A DNA stretch of 38,818 nucleotides, taken from Planctomycetaceae bacterium UBA4732 (GTDB taxonomy: Bacteria > Planctomycetota > Planctomycetia > Gemmatales > Gemmataceae). The translations under genes were made by a program, and so were the position numbers. Shown here piece after piece: positions 7,415 through 14,720 of the stretch. The notes under the pieces are model-generated. The model saw only the letters and a program-made list of their open reading frames with translations. It ran no database searches and was not told the DNA's origin. The stretch lies in assembly GCA_002404095.1 (NCBI GenBank), contig DHJA01000282.1, forward strand, positions 1-38,818, given 5' to 3'. Positions within the stretch are counted from its first letter, which is position 1; each line of letters begins with the position of its first letter.

Positions 7415-7666
7415 CCGTTTCCACGCCGCAATCCCCTAGCAACTGGCGACGGCGTTCCTATCTGGAAGGAGGCCGAGCGCGCCGCACTCGACGCGGCCTA
7501 CTTCCACCTCTACGGCGTCGAACGCGCCGACGCCGAAACCATGCTCTCGACGTTCACCAACACCGGACTGGCGCCCGAAAACGAACGCCGATTGCGGCAG
7601 GGTCTATGGAAGGCCGGAAGTACCGGCGAAATGGTTTTGGCGGCGTTTGATCGCCTCGGCAGGTAG
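7415..7666 (+). pseudogene. C-terminal remnant of a type IIG/Eco57I-like restriction-modification enzyme
   Basis: The frame is open from 7415 and ends with TAG at 7664. From 7454 it reads VPIWKEAERAALDAAYFHLY followed by GVERADAETMLSTF. This matches the conserved tail of class I SAM-dependent, Eco57I-type restriction-methylase proteins (A-x-LDA-x-Y-F-HLYG-(I/V)-x-R-x-D-x-x-Y/T-x-x-x-TF). Only about 70 residues survive, the methyltransferase and nuclease parts are missing and no start signal precedes it, so it is a dead fragment. The product family is recognised from memory of this tail; moderate confidence. Confidence 0.55.
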
Positions 7667-7720
7667 TGTCTCCGTTTGGCGAACCTTGCAACTTTCGGAT
7701 GGTTGGTGTAGCCTGCGGGA

Positions 7721-7954
7721 ATGGACTTTGAGCTAGTGGGCGAACTGTCCGGCATCGAGACGATCGCAGTAAACCTTGCGATCCGCGAGCGCGACTCCTT
7801 GAAGCATCGGTACGGCGGCAGCCGGTGGCGTAAACTCAAGGGGGTCGCTCTGGTTCGGCTGGTCAACGGAAACGTCCGAAAGGCGGAGGTCCATTGGTAT
7901 GAGGCTCACGGGGTGGGTCGTCGGAAGATGAAAATCAAGCGCTTTCTGGATTGA
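7721..7954 (+). CDS. Small conserved protein of unknown function
   Basis: A 77-residue protein starting MDFELVGELSGIETIAVN, with a basic middle (KHRYGGSRWRKLKG), a strand-rich VALVRLVNGNVRKAEVHWYE, and the ending GRRKMKIKRFLD. I recognise the overall pattern as a short protein widespread in cyanobacteria and planctomycetes, but its function is not known. It is followed after 6 bases by another small conserved gene, so the two probably form an operon. No membrane segment or metal site is visible; the basic charge would permit nucleic acid binding, which is speculation. Confidence 0.75.
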   Translation: MDFELVGELSGIETIAVNLAIRERDSLKHRYGGSRWRKLKGVALVRLVNGNVRKAEVHWYEAHGVGRRKMKIKRFLD

Positions 7955-7960
7955 GACGCC

Positions 7961-8203
7961 ATGCCAAAGAATCAAAACCGCGCCCCCTTCGCCGTGTGCG
8001 TGACGAACGAGGGCAGCGACGACCTCCAGGTGTGGAAATTATACCGCGTCCTACCCGACGCCGCCGCGGCGGCCGAAGGATACATGCGCGTGGTCGATGA
8101 TTCGGGTGAAGACTATCTCTATCCGAAAAGTCGCTTCGTTGTGGTTGATTTCCCGGTGGCGGCAGAGGAAAAGATCTTGGCCGTCGCCACGTCTGGCGTC
8201 TAG
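7961..8203 (+). CDS. Small conserved protein of unknown function, operon partner
   Basis: An 80-residue protein with a beta-rich core: FAVCVTNEGSDDLQVWKLYR, then VLPDAAAAAEGYMRVVDDSG, then EDYLYPKSRFVVVDFP. This pattern belongs to a family of short bacterial proteins in which a KLY strand and a DYLYP motif are conserved. The fold is plausibly a small SH3-like barrel, which is inference. The gene lies 6 bases after the preceding small gene, so co-transcription is likely. Function unknown. Confidence 0.75.
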   Translation: MPKNQNRAPFAVCVTNEGSDDLQVWKLYRVLPDAAAAAEGYMRVVDDSGEDYLYPKSRFVVVDFPVAAEEKILAVATSGV

Positions 8204-8268
8204 CCAGGGAAGGAAAAAAAGGTCATGGTAGATTTGCTACTCGATGTCCCCTTTTCCTTCCAAACCCC

Positions 8269-8289
8269 TCGCTTGCGCGTCGGGCTAAC
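8269..8289. repeat. Single arm of the 1880-1930 repeat
   Basis: These 21 bases match the right arm at 1910-1930 with one mismatch (GCTTGCGCG for GCTCGCGCG). No complementary arm is adjacent, so this copy cannot form the hairpin. Its last base is also part of the stop codon of the small membrane protein gene on the minus strand. Confidence 0.8.
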
Positions 8290-8441
8290 TAGTTTTGAAA
8301 CGCCGCGAACGCCATGACCATCGCCAGGGCGGCAAAGCCCAAGACGGACCCCACAACCAGAGCGGCCGACGATCCCTTCGGGACGACGCGCCCCTCCAAA
8401 CTCTTGAAGCCGTCAAATAGCGTATCCAGCAGCGAATCCAT
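8289..8441 (-). CDS. Small single-span membrane protein (50 residues)
   Basis: The ATG at 8441 is preceded by a good GGGAGG site 9 bases upstream, which favours this short form over a longer frame from 8612. The N-terminal 20 residues are amphipathic (MDSLLDTLFDGFKSLEGR), then VPKGSS, then one transmembrane helix from about residue 25 to 47 (ALVVGSVLGFAALAMVMAFA). It ends F-Q-N at the edge of the dispersed repeat. No family recognised; membrane location is the only supported statement. Confidence 0.6.
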   Translation of the reverse strand: MDSLLDTLFDGFKSLEGRVVPKGSSAALVVGSVLGFAALAMVMAFAAFQN

Positions 8442-8587
8442 ATCTCGAACCTCCCCCGGGCGCCGACACTCAAGGCATAGCATTCTCCCAGCGTATAGGC
8501 AAACACCTCGACCGAAGTTGACATTGCGGCGCCCCGCGTTACTGGCGAAGATAGACGCACTGGCCCACGAAAGTAGGAGAACCTCCC

Positions 8588-9295
8588 GTGGTCGTCGCGA
8601 CGAAACTCCCATGCTTTGATAATCTCGCTGAGATGCTGGCGAAACTCGGCGTCGCCGCCCGCCGCATCCGCCTTACTCCGCCCCCGGGCAAGGCCACGGA
8701 GAAGGACGTCATCGCTATTCACGACCGGACGAAACGGCTCTATGAACTGGTGGACGGCGTCTTGGTGGAGAAGATCATGAGTTTCCCCGAGTCGGCGCTG
8801 ACTTGCGACCTCATCAAACTGCTCGGGTATTTCCTGGACAAAACCCCCTTGGGATTTCTCACCGGCCCGGACGGCGCGGTGCGTCTGATGCCGGGGCTGG
8901 TCCGCATTCCCGACATCTCCTTCATCGCCTGGGACCAGCTTCCGAAGCGCGAGCGCCCGACCGACGCCATCGCCGGCCTCGCTCCGGCCCTCGCGGTCGA
9001 GGTCTTGAGCAAAGGCAACACCCGAAAAGAAATGGACCGCAAGGTGCGCGAGTATTTCCAGTGCGGCGTCCGTCTCGTCTGGCTCGTCGCCCTGACATCG
9101 CGCACCGTGCAGGTCTACACGGCGCCCGACAAGTCCACGACGCTCACCGAGGACCAGACGCTGGACGGCCGCGACGTTCTGCCGGGTTTGGCGCTGCCGC
9201 TGCGTCAAGTCTTCGCAGAGGTTCCGGCGCCGCCGAAGAGCGCCGGACGGCGAGGAAAACCCGGCAAGCCGCGACGGTCGAACGGGACCGCGTGA
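8588..9295 (+). CDS. Uma2-family (DUF820) putative endonuclease
   Basis: A 235-residue protein starting at GTG after an AGGAG site. It has the Uma2 landmarks: LYELVDGVLVEKIMS, RIPDISFIAW with an aspartate of a PD-(D/E)xK-like site, AVEVLSKGNTRKEMDRKVR with Glu and Lys of the site, and YFQCGVRLVWLV. The C-terminal 25 residues are basic and rich in Pro/Gly/Arg. Uma2 proteins are abundant in cyanobacteria and planctomycetes; their substrates are unknown and nuclease activity is inferred from the fold. A second Uma2 gene lies at 19269. Confidence 0.9.
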   Translation: MVVATKLPCFDNLAEMLAKLGVAARRIRLTPPPGKATEKDVIAIHDRTKRLYELVDGVLVEKIMSFPESALTCDLIKLLGYFLDKTPLGFLTGPDGAVRLMPGLVRIPDISFIAWDQLPKRERPTDAIAGLAPALAVEVLSKGNTRKEMDRKVREYFQCGVRLVWLVALTSRTVQVYTAPDKSTTLTEDQTLDGRDVLPGLALPLRQVFAEVPAPPKSAGRRGKPGKPRRSNGTA

Positions 9296-9369
9296 AGATC
9301 ACCTGTTCGATCGGATAAATCACTTCGCCGCACTCGGCGCACGAATCGGGTGGTTGCTGGGGTAGAGGC

Positions 9370-9399
9370 TTGACACGGGCATAGCCGCGCGCGAGGATG
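9370..9399 (+). promoter_or_regulatory. Promoter-like element TTGACA-N18-AGGATG
   Basis: TTGACA at 9370-9375, an 18-base GC-rich spacer, AGGATG at 9394-9399. It lies 66 bases before the ATG of the PH-domain gene. It is one of several similar elements in the next 4 kb. Confidence 0.5.
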
Positions 9400-9465
9400 T
9401 TCCGGGCTGGAATGGCTGATCCGTGAGGGGGCATCCATGTTAAGCCGTGAGCGCGCTATAACAAC

Positions 9466-10059
9466 ATGCTAGGCCCGCAGAGGCGACTGGTGGACGACAC
9501 GCCGGAAGAGCTGATCTGCAGCGAACTCGGCCTGGGCGAGCACTTGCTCTGGGCCGACCGGCCTGGGCAGGGGTTCGTGCTGCGGGCGGGCGATGCATTC
9601 ATGATCCCGTTCAGCCTGATGTGGGGCGGGTTCGCCATCTTCTGGGAAGTCGCGGTGCTCGCGTCCGGGGTACCCTGGTTCTTCGCCCTATGGGGTATCC
9701 CGTTCGTTCTAATCGGGCTCTACATCATGGTCGGCCGGTTTTGGGCCGATGCCTGGCAGCGAGCCAAGACCCTTTACGCGGTCACCTCCGAGCGGGTCAT
9801 CATCGTCTCCGGCCTGTTCGCCCGGCAGGTCAAATCCCTGAGCATCGACACGCTCTCGGAGGTGTCCTTTACCGAGCGTCAGGATGGGTCTGGGACGATC
9901 ACGTTCGGCCCGGCGCCTCCGTTCTACTCATGGCAGGGCGGTACTTGCTGGCCAGGGTTCGGGCGCCAAGCCGTTCCGTGCTTTGAGTTGGCTGGCGAAG
10001 CCCGGAAGGTGTACGAGGTCATCCGCGGGGCGCAAAGAGCGGCCAAGCAACGGGCTTAA
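9466..10059 (+). CDS. Membrane protein with bacterial PH domain
   Basis: A 197-residue protein. Residues 1-35 are soluble, with GEHLLWADRPGQGF typical of the segment before the membrane helices of bPH2/YdbT-like proteins. Two transmembrane helices follow at about 45-65 and 68-88. A bacterial PH domain begins near residue 103 (TLYAVTSERVIIVSG, then VKSLSIDTLSEVSF, then GSGTITFG). The C-terminus is helical (ARKVYEVIRGAQ). The domain is cytoplasmic by topology. Role unknown; bPH proteins are found in membrane stress and sorting contexts. A promoter-like element lies at 9370. Confidence 0.82.
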   Translation: MLGPQRRLVDDTPEELICSELGLGEHLLWADRPGQGFVLRAGDAFMIPFSLMWGGFAIFWEVAVLASGVPWFFALWGIPFVLIGLYIMVGRFWADAWQRAKTLYAVTSERVIIVSGLFARQVKSLSIDTLSEVSFTERQDGSGTITFGPAPPFYSWQGGTCWPGFGRQAVPCFELAGEARKVYEVIRGAQRAAKQRA

Positions 10060-10193
10060 ACTGGCGCTGCAGTGACACCAGGCGGGCCGCAGGCTTATGC
10101 CTGCTCTTTGCTCGTCATTTCCTCCACTCGCCCGCTCCTGGCCTCAATCACCGGACGCATCGTCGGTGGCCCGGAAATCCGCTCGCCATTGGC

Positions 10194-10223
10194 TTGACCG
10201 GCGCAGGGCCGCGCGGGAGGATA
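10194..10223 (+). promoter_or_regulatory. Promoter-like element TTGACC-N18-AGGATA
   Basis: TTGACC at 10194-10199 and AGGATA at 10218-10223 with an 18-base GC-rich spacer ending CGCGGG. It is 61 bases before the TTG start at 10285. A perfect TATAAT at 10247-10252 lies further downstream without a matching -35, so a second start site is possible. Confidence 0.45.
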
Positions 10224-10284
10224 ACAGGTTATACGGCGCTATGCTGTATAATCACTGGTTCGGCGGCTTGATCGGGAGATACTA

Positions 10285-10932
10285 TTGTCGATGTTCGGGC
10301 GCATTGTTTCTTGGGCGGGCCGATTGATTCACCGACAATCTCCGAGCCCAACTTTGCCCGCGTGCGACAAATGCGGGAATCCAGCGACACTGGTTATTTT
10401 CCAGCTGAACTCAGATGACACGAACACGGAGAAGAAGTATTGCGGGCCATGTGGCACGCAGAACGTCTGGTTGCCGAACCCGAATCTACCTGGACCTGTA
10501 ACCGAGTTCCCAGGCGGAGATCGAGAGATCACCATGGCGCTCGAGAAAATCGTGTGGTCAGAAGCCCCTGAGAAGATGTTGATCTTGCGTGAGCTTCAAG
10601 GTTCCCGGCGTCTGTCGTTCATGACCGGTTATTTTGAAGCATCTGCACTTTGGTGGTTCCTCAAAGGAGCACCAATCCCTCGTCCACCGACACACGACGC
10701 CTGGTTAAACACAGTCGTGGCGCTAGGTTGGAAGTTGCGGTCGGCTTGTGTTTATGATCGTCGGCAAGAGAACTTCTTCGCCGAGATCCGCTTGTTTCGC
10801 GGACAAACAGAGGTCAAGGTAGAGGTTCGCCCCAGTGACGCGCTAATCCTTGCCCTACGGGCAGGTGTGCCGCTATGTTTCACAGAAAAGGTGTTGGCCG
10901 CATACGGGGTTTCCGATCCCGAGCCGCCCTAA
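10285..10932 (+). CDS. Zinc-ribbon protein with bifunctional nuclease (BFN/DUF151) domain
   Basis: A 215-residue protein. The start is TTG at 10285 (GGGAG 7 bases upstream) or ATG at 10291. Residues 27-58 hold a C-x2-C...C-x2-C zinc ribbon (CDKCGNPATL and YCGPCG). Residues 85-205 match the BFN domain: LILRELQGSRRLSFMTGYFE, then ASALWWFLKG, PRPPTHDAWLNTV, FFAEIRLFRG and VRPSDALILAL. BFN proteins from plants and bacteria have been reported with DNase and RNase activity; activity here is untested. The N-terminal ribbon resembles that of Clp/UvrB-associated zinc fingers. The gene is lower in GC than its neighbours. Confidence 0.85.
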   Translation: MSMFGRIVSWAGRLIHRQSPSPTLPACDKCGNPATLVIFQLNSDDTNTEKKYCGPCGTQNVWLPNPNLPGPVTEFPGGDREITMALEKIVWSEAPEKMLILRELQGSRRLSFMTGYFEASALWWFLKGAPIPRPPTHDAWLNTVVALGWKLRSACVYDRRQENFFAEIRLFRGQTEVKVEVRPSDALILALRAGVPLCFTEKVLAAYGVSDPEPP

Positions 10933-11180
10933 AGAGTACAGGCCGCCGCCGAACCAGCGCAGTTCCTTTCTGAGCATGTTTGAAGAAGCTGGAACCGTCC
11001 GGGCGACCATGTGCAACGGGTGCCGACGGATCTTCCTGCACGGTGTCCCAAAATGAAGAGCGGCCCTGGCTGAGAGGTCGCCGGATGACCTCGCTGAACC
11101 AAACGCTGCACCTGACCCGGCCGACATTAACTGGCGTCTCGAATCCGTCTCCGGTGCTCGGAAATCCTGGCCGCAGGGTG
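10933..11180. other. Intergenic stretch, no supported gene
   Basis: About 250 bases with only short frames on both strands whose translations look like shadow coding (Arg/Pro/Ser rich, no recognisable pattern). A promoter-like element for the C39-like gene begins at 11181. Nothing else is seen. Confidence 0.5.
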
Positions 11181-11210
11181 TTGACCAGAGACGGGCGGCG
11201 CGGGAGCATG
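11181..11210 (+). promoter_or_regulatory. Promoter-like element TTGACC-N18-AGCATG
   Basis: TTGACC 11181-11186, 18-base spacer (contains GGGCGGCGCGGG), AGCATG 11205-11210, 60 bases before the ATG at 11271. The spacing to the gene is almost the same as for the elements at 9370 and 10194. Confidence 0.45.
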
Positions 11211-11270
11211 GGTGAGTGATAGGTGAAACGGTGTGGGACGTGCGAAGGTGCGCTGTCGTGAGGTGACGCC

Positions 11271-11711
11271 ATGAACCACATTCCCAAGCAACAGTGGATG
11301 GGCTGCGCCGTTGCAACCGCAGCCATGCTCGCTGACCGCAGCTACGAAGAAGTGGCCGCGCACTGGCCCGATCTGAAAGAGGGGCGGATGCGCGCCCCTC
11401 AGGAACTATGCGCGCTTCTGGAGGCCGTAACTGATATTGAGTGGCGGTTCTTCCCATGTTGGCATCCGCAACCGCGGGTCCGCGAGTTTTCCCCCGCGCA
11501 GTGTCCGGTGGCCGTGTTCATCAACGACGCTGAACTTCGTCCCCGTTTCGGTCAATGGATCGTAGTCGAAGACGAGGTCATCCACGATCCGGGCGAACGC
11601 ACTGCGCATTCAATTAGCAGCTATCCGCTCCGTGATTGGGTAGTTACGTTGGTCGCTCAGCCAACGCGGCCAGTGGAACTGGCGAGATGGCGCGATCGGA
11701 AGCGGACCTGA
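11271..11711 (+). CDS. C39-like papain-fold protein, possibly degenerate
   Basis: A 146-residue protein. Near the N-terminus QQWMGCAVATAAMLADRSYE fits the C39/C70-like peptidase pattern of Gln, then Cys at the head of a helix followed by a motif of the type RSYEEV. The later segment GQWIVVEDEVIHDPG corresponds to the catalytic His strand of C39-like proteins, usually written G-H-W-V-V-V...V-x-D-P, but here the His position is Gln. It has no signal peptide and is not fused to an ABC transporter. Either it is an inactive relative or a different His is used. Function unknown. Confidence 0.6.
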   Translation: MNHIPKQQWMGCAVATAAMLADRSYEEVAAHWPDLKEGRMRAPQELCALLEAVTDIEWRFFPCWHPQPRVREFSPAQCPVAVFINDAELRPRFGQWIVVEDEVIHDPGERTAHSISSYPLRDWVVTLVAQPTRPVELARWRDRKRT

Positions 11712-11825
11712 CCCAAGCCGCCGCATTCCAGGCTTCTCGTCATCCGTTCCGGTCCTCGACAGTTTGGAAAACAGCGTATTGACGGAGGAGTGAAGGCACG
11801 GGAAGACGCTGTCGGAGGCCCCCGG

Positions 11826-12173
11826 ATGAATGAAGCCGACTTCTGGGCGCGTCTGGAGTATCGCGTCTGCCGCGAGTTCGCGGGGATGCCAGAAACCCAC
11901 TTGCGACATCTCTGGTGCGACGGCTTTATTCCGGAACAGTACCTCCTGGGCGATCAAGCGCCCCGCATTTCGGGTCGGGCGTGGATCTGCAATGGTCGGC
12001 GACAGGCCGAGTGGGAGTTCACTCTTCTGCTGCCCCGTCCGGTGAACTCGCGGGACGAGATCGAATGGTCGTCGTTGCTCCCGCCAGAGAACATGACTCG
12101 ATGGCTCTCGCTCGATCAGGCTGGCAAGCGCATCGACATCGAGCCTGCGGCTGCGGTTCCGGACCTCGCCTAA
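11826..12173 (+). CDS. Conserved hypothetical protein
   Basis: A 115-residue protein, start at ATG 11826 with GGAGG 7 bases upstream. It opens MNEADFWARLEYRVCREFAG, a helix rich in Glu/Arg/Trp. A loop with WCDGFIPEQYLL follows, then a strand-rich block (AWICNGRRQAEWEFTLLLP), and it ends with a short acidic tail. It has no membrane segment or known motif. I have the impression of a planctomycete-specific family but cannot name it. It follows the C39-like gene on the same strand by 114 bases. Confidence 0.6.
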   Translation: MNEADFWARLEYRVCREFAGMPETHLRHLWCDGFIPEQYLLGDQAPRISGRAWICNGRRQAEWEFTLLLPRPVNSRDEIEWSSLLPPENMTRWLSLDQAGKRIDIEPAAAVPDLA

Positions 12174-12262
12174 CCAGGCGATGTAGTACATGGGCATTCA
12201 GGCGACTGGCAACCCTCAGCACCGATCTGCATGTAGGGTGCCGGAATCTGTCCGCCGGAGGC

Positions 12263-12293
12263 TTGACGGGGCCACGGGCGGCGCGGGAAGATG
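12263..12293 (+). promoter_or_regulatory. Promoter-like element TTGACG-N19-AAGATG
   Basis: TTGACG 12263-12268 and AAGATG 12288-12293 with a GC-rich spacer sharing GGGCGGCGCGGG with the element at 11181. No intact gene follows, only a possible fragment from 12407, so it may be an orphaned promoter. Confidence 0.35.
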
Positions 12294-12406
12294 ATCTGCA
12301 ATCCGCCTGGCTTCGGGAAACTGGCTTCATTGCATGGCGTGCATCCTCAGGCGGTCTGCGTAGGCTCCCGACGAAAAACGAAGGGTCGTGCGGTGTGTAT
12401 ACCCTC

Positions 12407-12568
12407 ATGGAGCCTACGCGGACTCAGTTTGATCTCAACTTCCGCCTGCTTGGGACGCGCGTCCGTGTTAGCGCGTGGGCTTACCCGTCGTCTGGAAGGG
12501 GCCGAACCGCCTGGCGGGACAGATCCTTTACCAATGCTCCACGGATCAGGCGCGCCGGGAAACACTGA
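12407..12568 (+). pseudogene. Possible N-terminal fragment of an M50-like site-2 protease
   Basis: An ATG at 12407 opens MEPTRTQFDLNFRLLGTRVR, which resembles the beginning of planctomycete M50/rhomboid-like membrane peptidases (pattern Y/F-D-L-x-F-x-L-x-G-x-x-V-R-V before the first membrane helix). After about 25 residues the match ends and the frame continues as Arg/Ser-rich sequence to a stop at 12566, with no membrane helix. I take it as a remnant. Low confidence. The rest of 12174-12621 shows no gene. Confidence 0.28.
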
Positions 12569-12621
12569 AAGAAGGCCGAGCGTATCGGCTCCGGCTGCGG
12601 CCGAACGGGACGGCGTGACGG

Positions 12622-13401
12622 TCACCCCTTAAAGAACTCCGCAAACTCCTCCTGAATCGCCTTCACCCCTTTCTGAAACGCCCAGGCGTCCATGCCGACC
12701 GAGAGCATTCGGCAGCCAAGCTCGACGCAACGTCGCGCGTGGGCGGCGTCGCGCGGCAGGATCGCCCACGGCACACGGTTGGCTGACGCAGCGCGGGCCG
12801 TGCGCTCCACGGCGGCCCACATCCGCCGATGTTCCCATTCGCCGGGAATGCCCATCGACTGGCTCAGGTCGGCCGGCCCGATAAACAGAAAATCCAGATC
12901 CGGCACGGCCGCGATGCGCTCCACGTCTTCGACGGCCTCAATGTGTTCGATCTGCACGGCGACAATGCTTTCGGCGTTGGCCCGGCGGAAGTATTCGGCG
13001 CCGGGCAGCGACCCATAACGGCCGTCGGCGCCCGTACCGTTGACGCCGCGACAGCCGCGCGGATGGAACTTGGCCCAGGTAACGATCTCTTCGGCCTGGC
13101 GGGCGCTGCGCACCATCGACGCCATGACGCCGCCGGCGCCGGCCTCCAACGGCCGCATCACCGTGGCGTAGTCCGTGGCGTTGAGGCGGACGAAGCTGTC
13201 GAGGCCGGCGCCGCGCGCCGCGCGGGCGGCTTCTTCGATTTGCGGGATTGTCAGGCCGACGTGCTCCTGGTCGAGCCATACCGCGTCGAAGCCGCCGCGC
13301 CCGCCGATCACCTCCACCAATTTCGGAGAGCAAAACTGGCCCAAGGCGAAGACGTTCAGTACACGGTCGCCGGCCAGCAGCGACTTCAGTTGCGCCCCCA
13401 T
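12622..13401 (-). CDS. HpcH/HpaI-family aldolase
   Basis: A 259-residue class II (metal-dependent) aldolase of the HpcH/HpaI group, acting on 2-keto-3-deoxy sugar acids or related 4-hydroxy-2-oxo acids. The start at 13401 has an AAGGAG site 6 bases upstream. Landmarks: FDAVWLDQEHVGL with the base His, VRLNATDYATVMRPLEAGAG, AVQIEHIEAVEDVERIA with the metal-binding Glu, LDFLFIGPADLSQSMG with the metal-binding Asp, and SVGMDAW. Single gene, no pathway neighbours; the substrate cannot be told. Confidence 0.92.
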   Translation of the reverse strand: MGAQLKSLLAGDRVLNVFALGQFCSPKLVEVIGGRGGFDAVWLDQEHVGLTIPQIEEAARAARGAGLDSFVRLNATDYATVMRPLEAGAGGVMASMVRSARQAEEIVTWAKFHPRGCRGVNGTGADGRYGSLPGAEYFRRANAESIVAVQIEHIEAVEDVERIAAVPDLDFLFIGPADLSQSMGIPGEWEHRRMWAAVERTARAASANRVPWAILPRDAAHARRCVELGCRMLSVGMDAWAFQKGVKAIQEEFAEFFKG

Positions 13402-13504
13402 AGCGACTCCTTTTTGCAAACGGCTCTACCACGGAACCCTGTTGTTGCTACGTATCGGGGCTATTGTAGCAAGGCGCGCGCTGGCGAATTTCTTCAGAAT
13501 CTCG

Positions 13505-13534
13505 TTGACAGCCCTCGGGCCGGGTGTTAGCATT
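13505..13534 (+). promoter_or_regulatory. Promoter-like element TTGACA-N18-AGCATT
   Basis: TTGACA 13505-13510, 18-base spacer, AGCATT 13529-13534. It lies over the GTG at 13524 that could otherwise start the next gene, which argues for translation starting further downstream (TTG at 13578). Confidence 0.45.
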
Positions 13535-13577
13535 ACCACCACTTGATAAATTAAGACGCTTTGGAGCGTTTATCACC

Positions 13578-14366
13578 TTGATTAGGATAGTCACAATCCT
13601 GAAGCGCCAAGCGCCAAGCGCCTTCTCGTGCGCGCTCATCCCTTTTTTCCTCAGTCTCATCCTGTTGTCAGCCGGCGCCTGGAAGGGCTACGAGTTATTC
13701 ACGGCGCCGCTGCCTGAAACGAGCTTGTGGACTTCGCGCGGCTTCCTGATCGCCGTGATTGAATCCGAATTCGCCTTGGGCCTGTGGCTGCTATTCGGCC
13801 TCTGGCCACACGGGGCGCGTCGGGCGGCGCTGGCCGCTTTCCTCGTTTTCTTTGTCGTCAGTCTATTCATGGCGTTGGCGGGCGAGTCGAGTTGCGGCTG
13901 CTTCGGCCGTGTGCCTGTCAGCCCACGCTATATCGCGGTCCTCGACTTCGCCGCGAGCCTTTCTCTCTGGCTATGGCGTCCGTCCGCCATCGCCGTTGAG
14001 CGGCCGGTCGGCTCCCGGTTGCTCCGCGTCGCGGCGGTTCTGCTCCTTTTTCTGCTCGTCGGCGTCCCATCCGGGATTGTCCTGGCCGCCCACCGGCCCA
14101 CGTCCCTCAACCCCGACGCTGAAATCGACGCGAATCAATCCGTGGTCTTGTTGGAACCGGACAAGTGGATCGGCCGTCGCTGCCCGCTCCTCAAATATAT
14201 CGACGTGGGCGACGAATTATCACACGGCGGCTGGATCGTGGTTCTGTACCACCACGACTGCCCGCGCTGTCAAGAGGTCGCACCGGAGTACGAAGCGAGG
14301 GCTACGGCCGCGGCGGCCGACCCGGCGGCGCCGCGAACCGCCTTCATCGCCGTTTACCTCCGGTAG
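13578..14366 (+). CDS. MauE-like membrane protein fused to a thioredoxin-like domain, probably 3'-truncated
   Basis: A 262-residue protein if it starts at TTG 13578; GTG 13524 is possible but lies inside the candidate promoter. Four or five transmembrane helices occupy roughly residues 15-195 with the SCGCFGRV motif typical of MauE/DoxX-like redox membrane proteins. A thioredoxin-like segment follows, with VVLYHHDCPRCQEVAPEYE (CxxC). Only about 38 residues follow the CxxC, too few for the cis-Pro strand and final helix, so the domain looks cut off at the stop (14364-14366). The convergent lipoate ligase gene is cut at the same place. A short tandem AAGCGCC repeat lies near 13600. Confidence 0.7.
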   Translation: MIRIVTILKRQAPSAFSCALIPFFLSLILLSAGAWKGYELFTAPLPETSLWTSRGFLIAVIESEFALGLWLLFGLWPHGARRAALAAFLVFFVVSLFMALAGESSCGCFGRVPVSPRYIAVLDFAASLSLWLWRPSAIAVERPVGSRLLRVAAVLLLFLLVGVPSGIVLAAHRPTSLNPDAEIDANQSVVLLEPDKWIGRRCPLLKYIDVGDELSHGGWIVVLYHHDCPRCQEVAPEYEARATAAAADPAAPRTAFIAVYLR

Positions 14367-14714
14367 CGCGGCTGCCACTTTCGCCAAGATGTAAGCGTAG
14401 GAAGAGCGGATGCCGGCCAACTCCGGGGCGCGTTCCCCGTCGAGGACCAGCGTGTAGAGCAGACAGCCGGCGCCGAGGAGAACGGTGCCGCCGCCGCTGG
14501 AGCGACGAAGAATGGGAACGCCGTCGGCCCGACAGGCGGCTTCATCCACATCGTCGGCAAGCCGGCAGCCGGCGCCGAGAACGACGGCGAGGGAAGGTTG
14601 TTCCCAAAAACGCAGCACTTCGCCGCCTTCCTCCGCCTCGGCGCGCAATAGCAACGCCTCGTCGAGAGCGAGGTTCGCGGCCGCCGTCGGAAGGGTGAGA
14701 GGGAGGAAACGCAA
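14357..14714 (-). pseudogene. Lipoate/biotin ligase-family gene, 3'-truncated
   Basis: It begins at TTG 14714, 6 bases after the TPR gene stop. It codes for about 120 residues clearly of the LplA/BPL family: LPTAAANLALDEALLL, EVLRFWEQPSLAVVLGAG, GVPILRRSSGGGTVLLGAG (the RRxxGGGTV substrate-binding loop) and a helix ending ILAKVAAALPEV. The downstream part, including the catalytic Lys region usually written G-R-K-x-x-G, is absent. The frame instead runs antisense through the end of the MauE-thioredoxin gene until 14220. It is therefore non-functional as a ligase. Confidence 0.72.
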
Positions 14715-14720
14715 GTGGTC

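Noticed and set aside
9144..9434. Minus-strand frame with a CAECGEVI segment
   Set aside because: It looked like a zinc-ribbon start but overlaps the Uma2 gene and the promoter element, and only one CxxC is present.
12291..12632. Plus-strand frame of 113 residues after the promoter at 12263
   Set aside because: Pro/Arg/Gly-rich, no recognisable pattern, and it runs into the end of the convergent aldolase gene.
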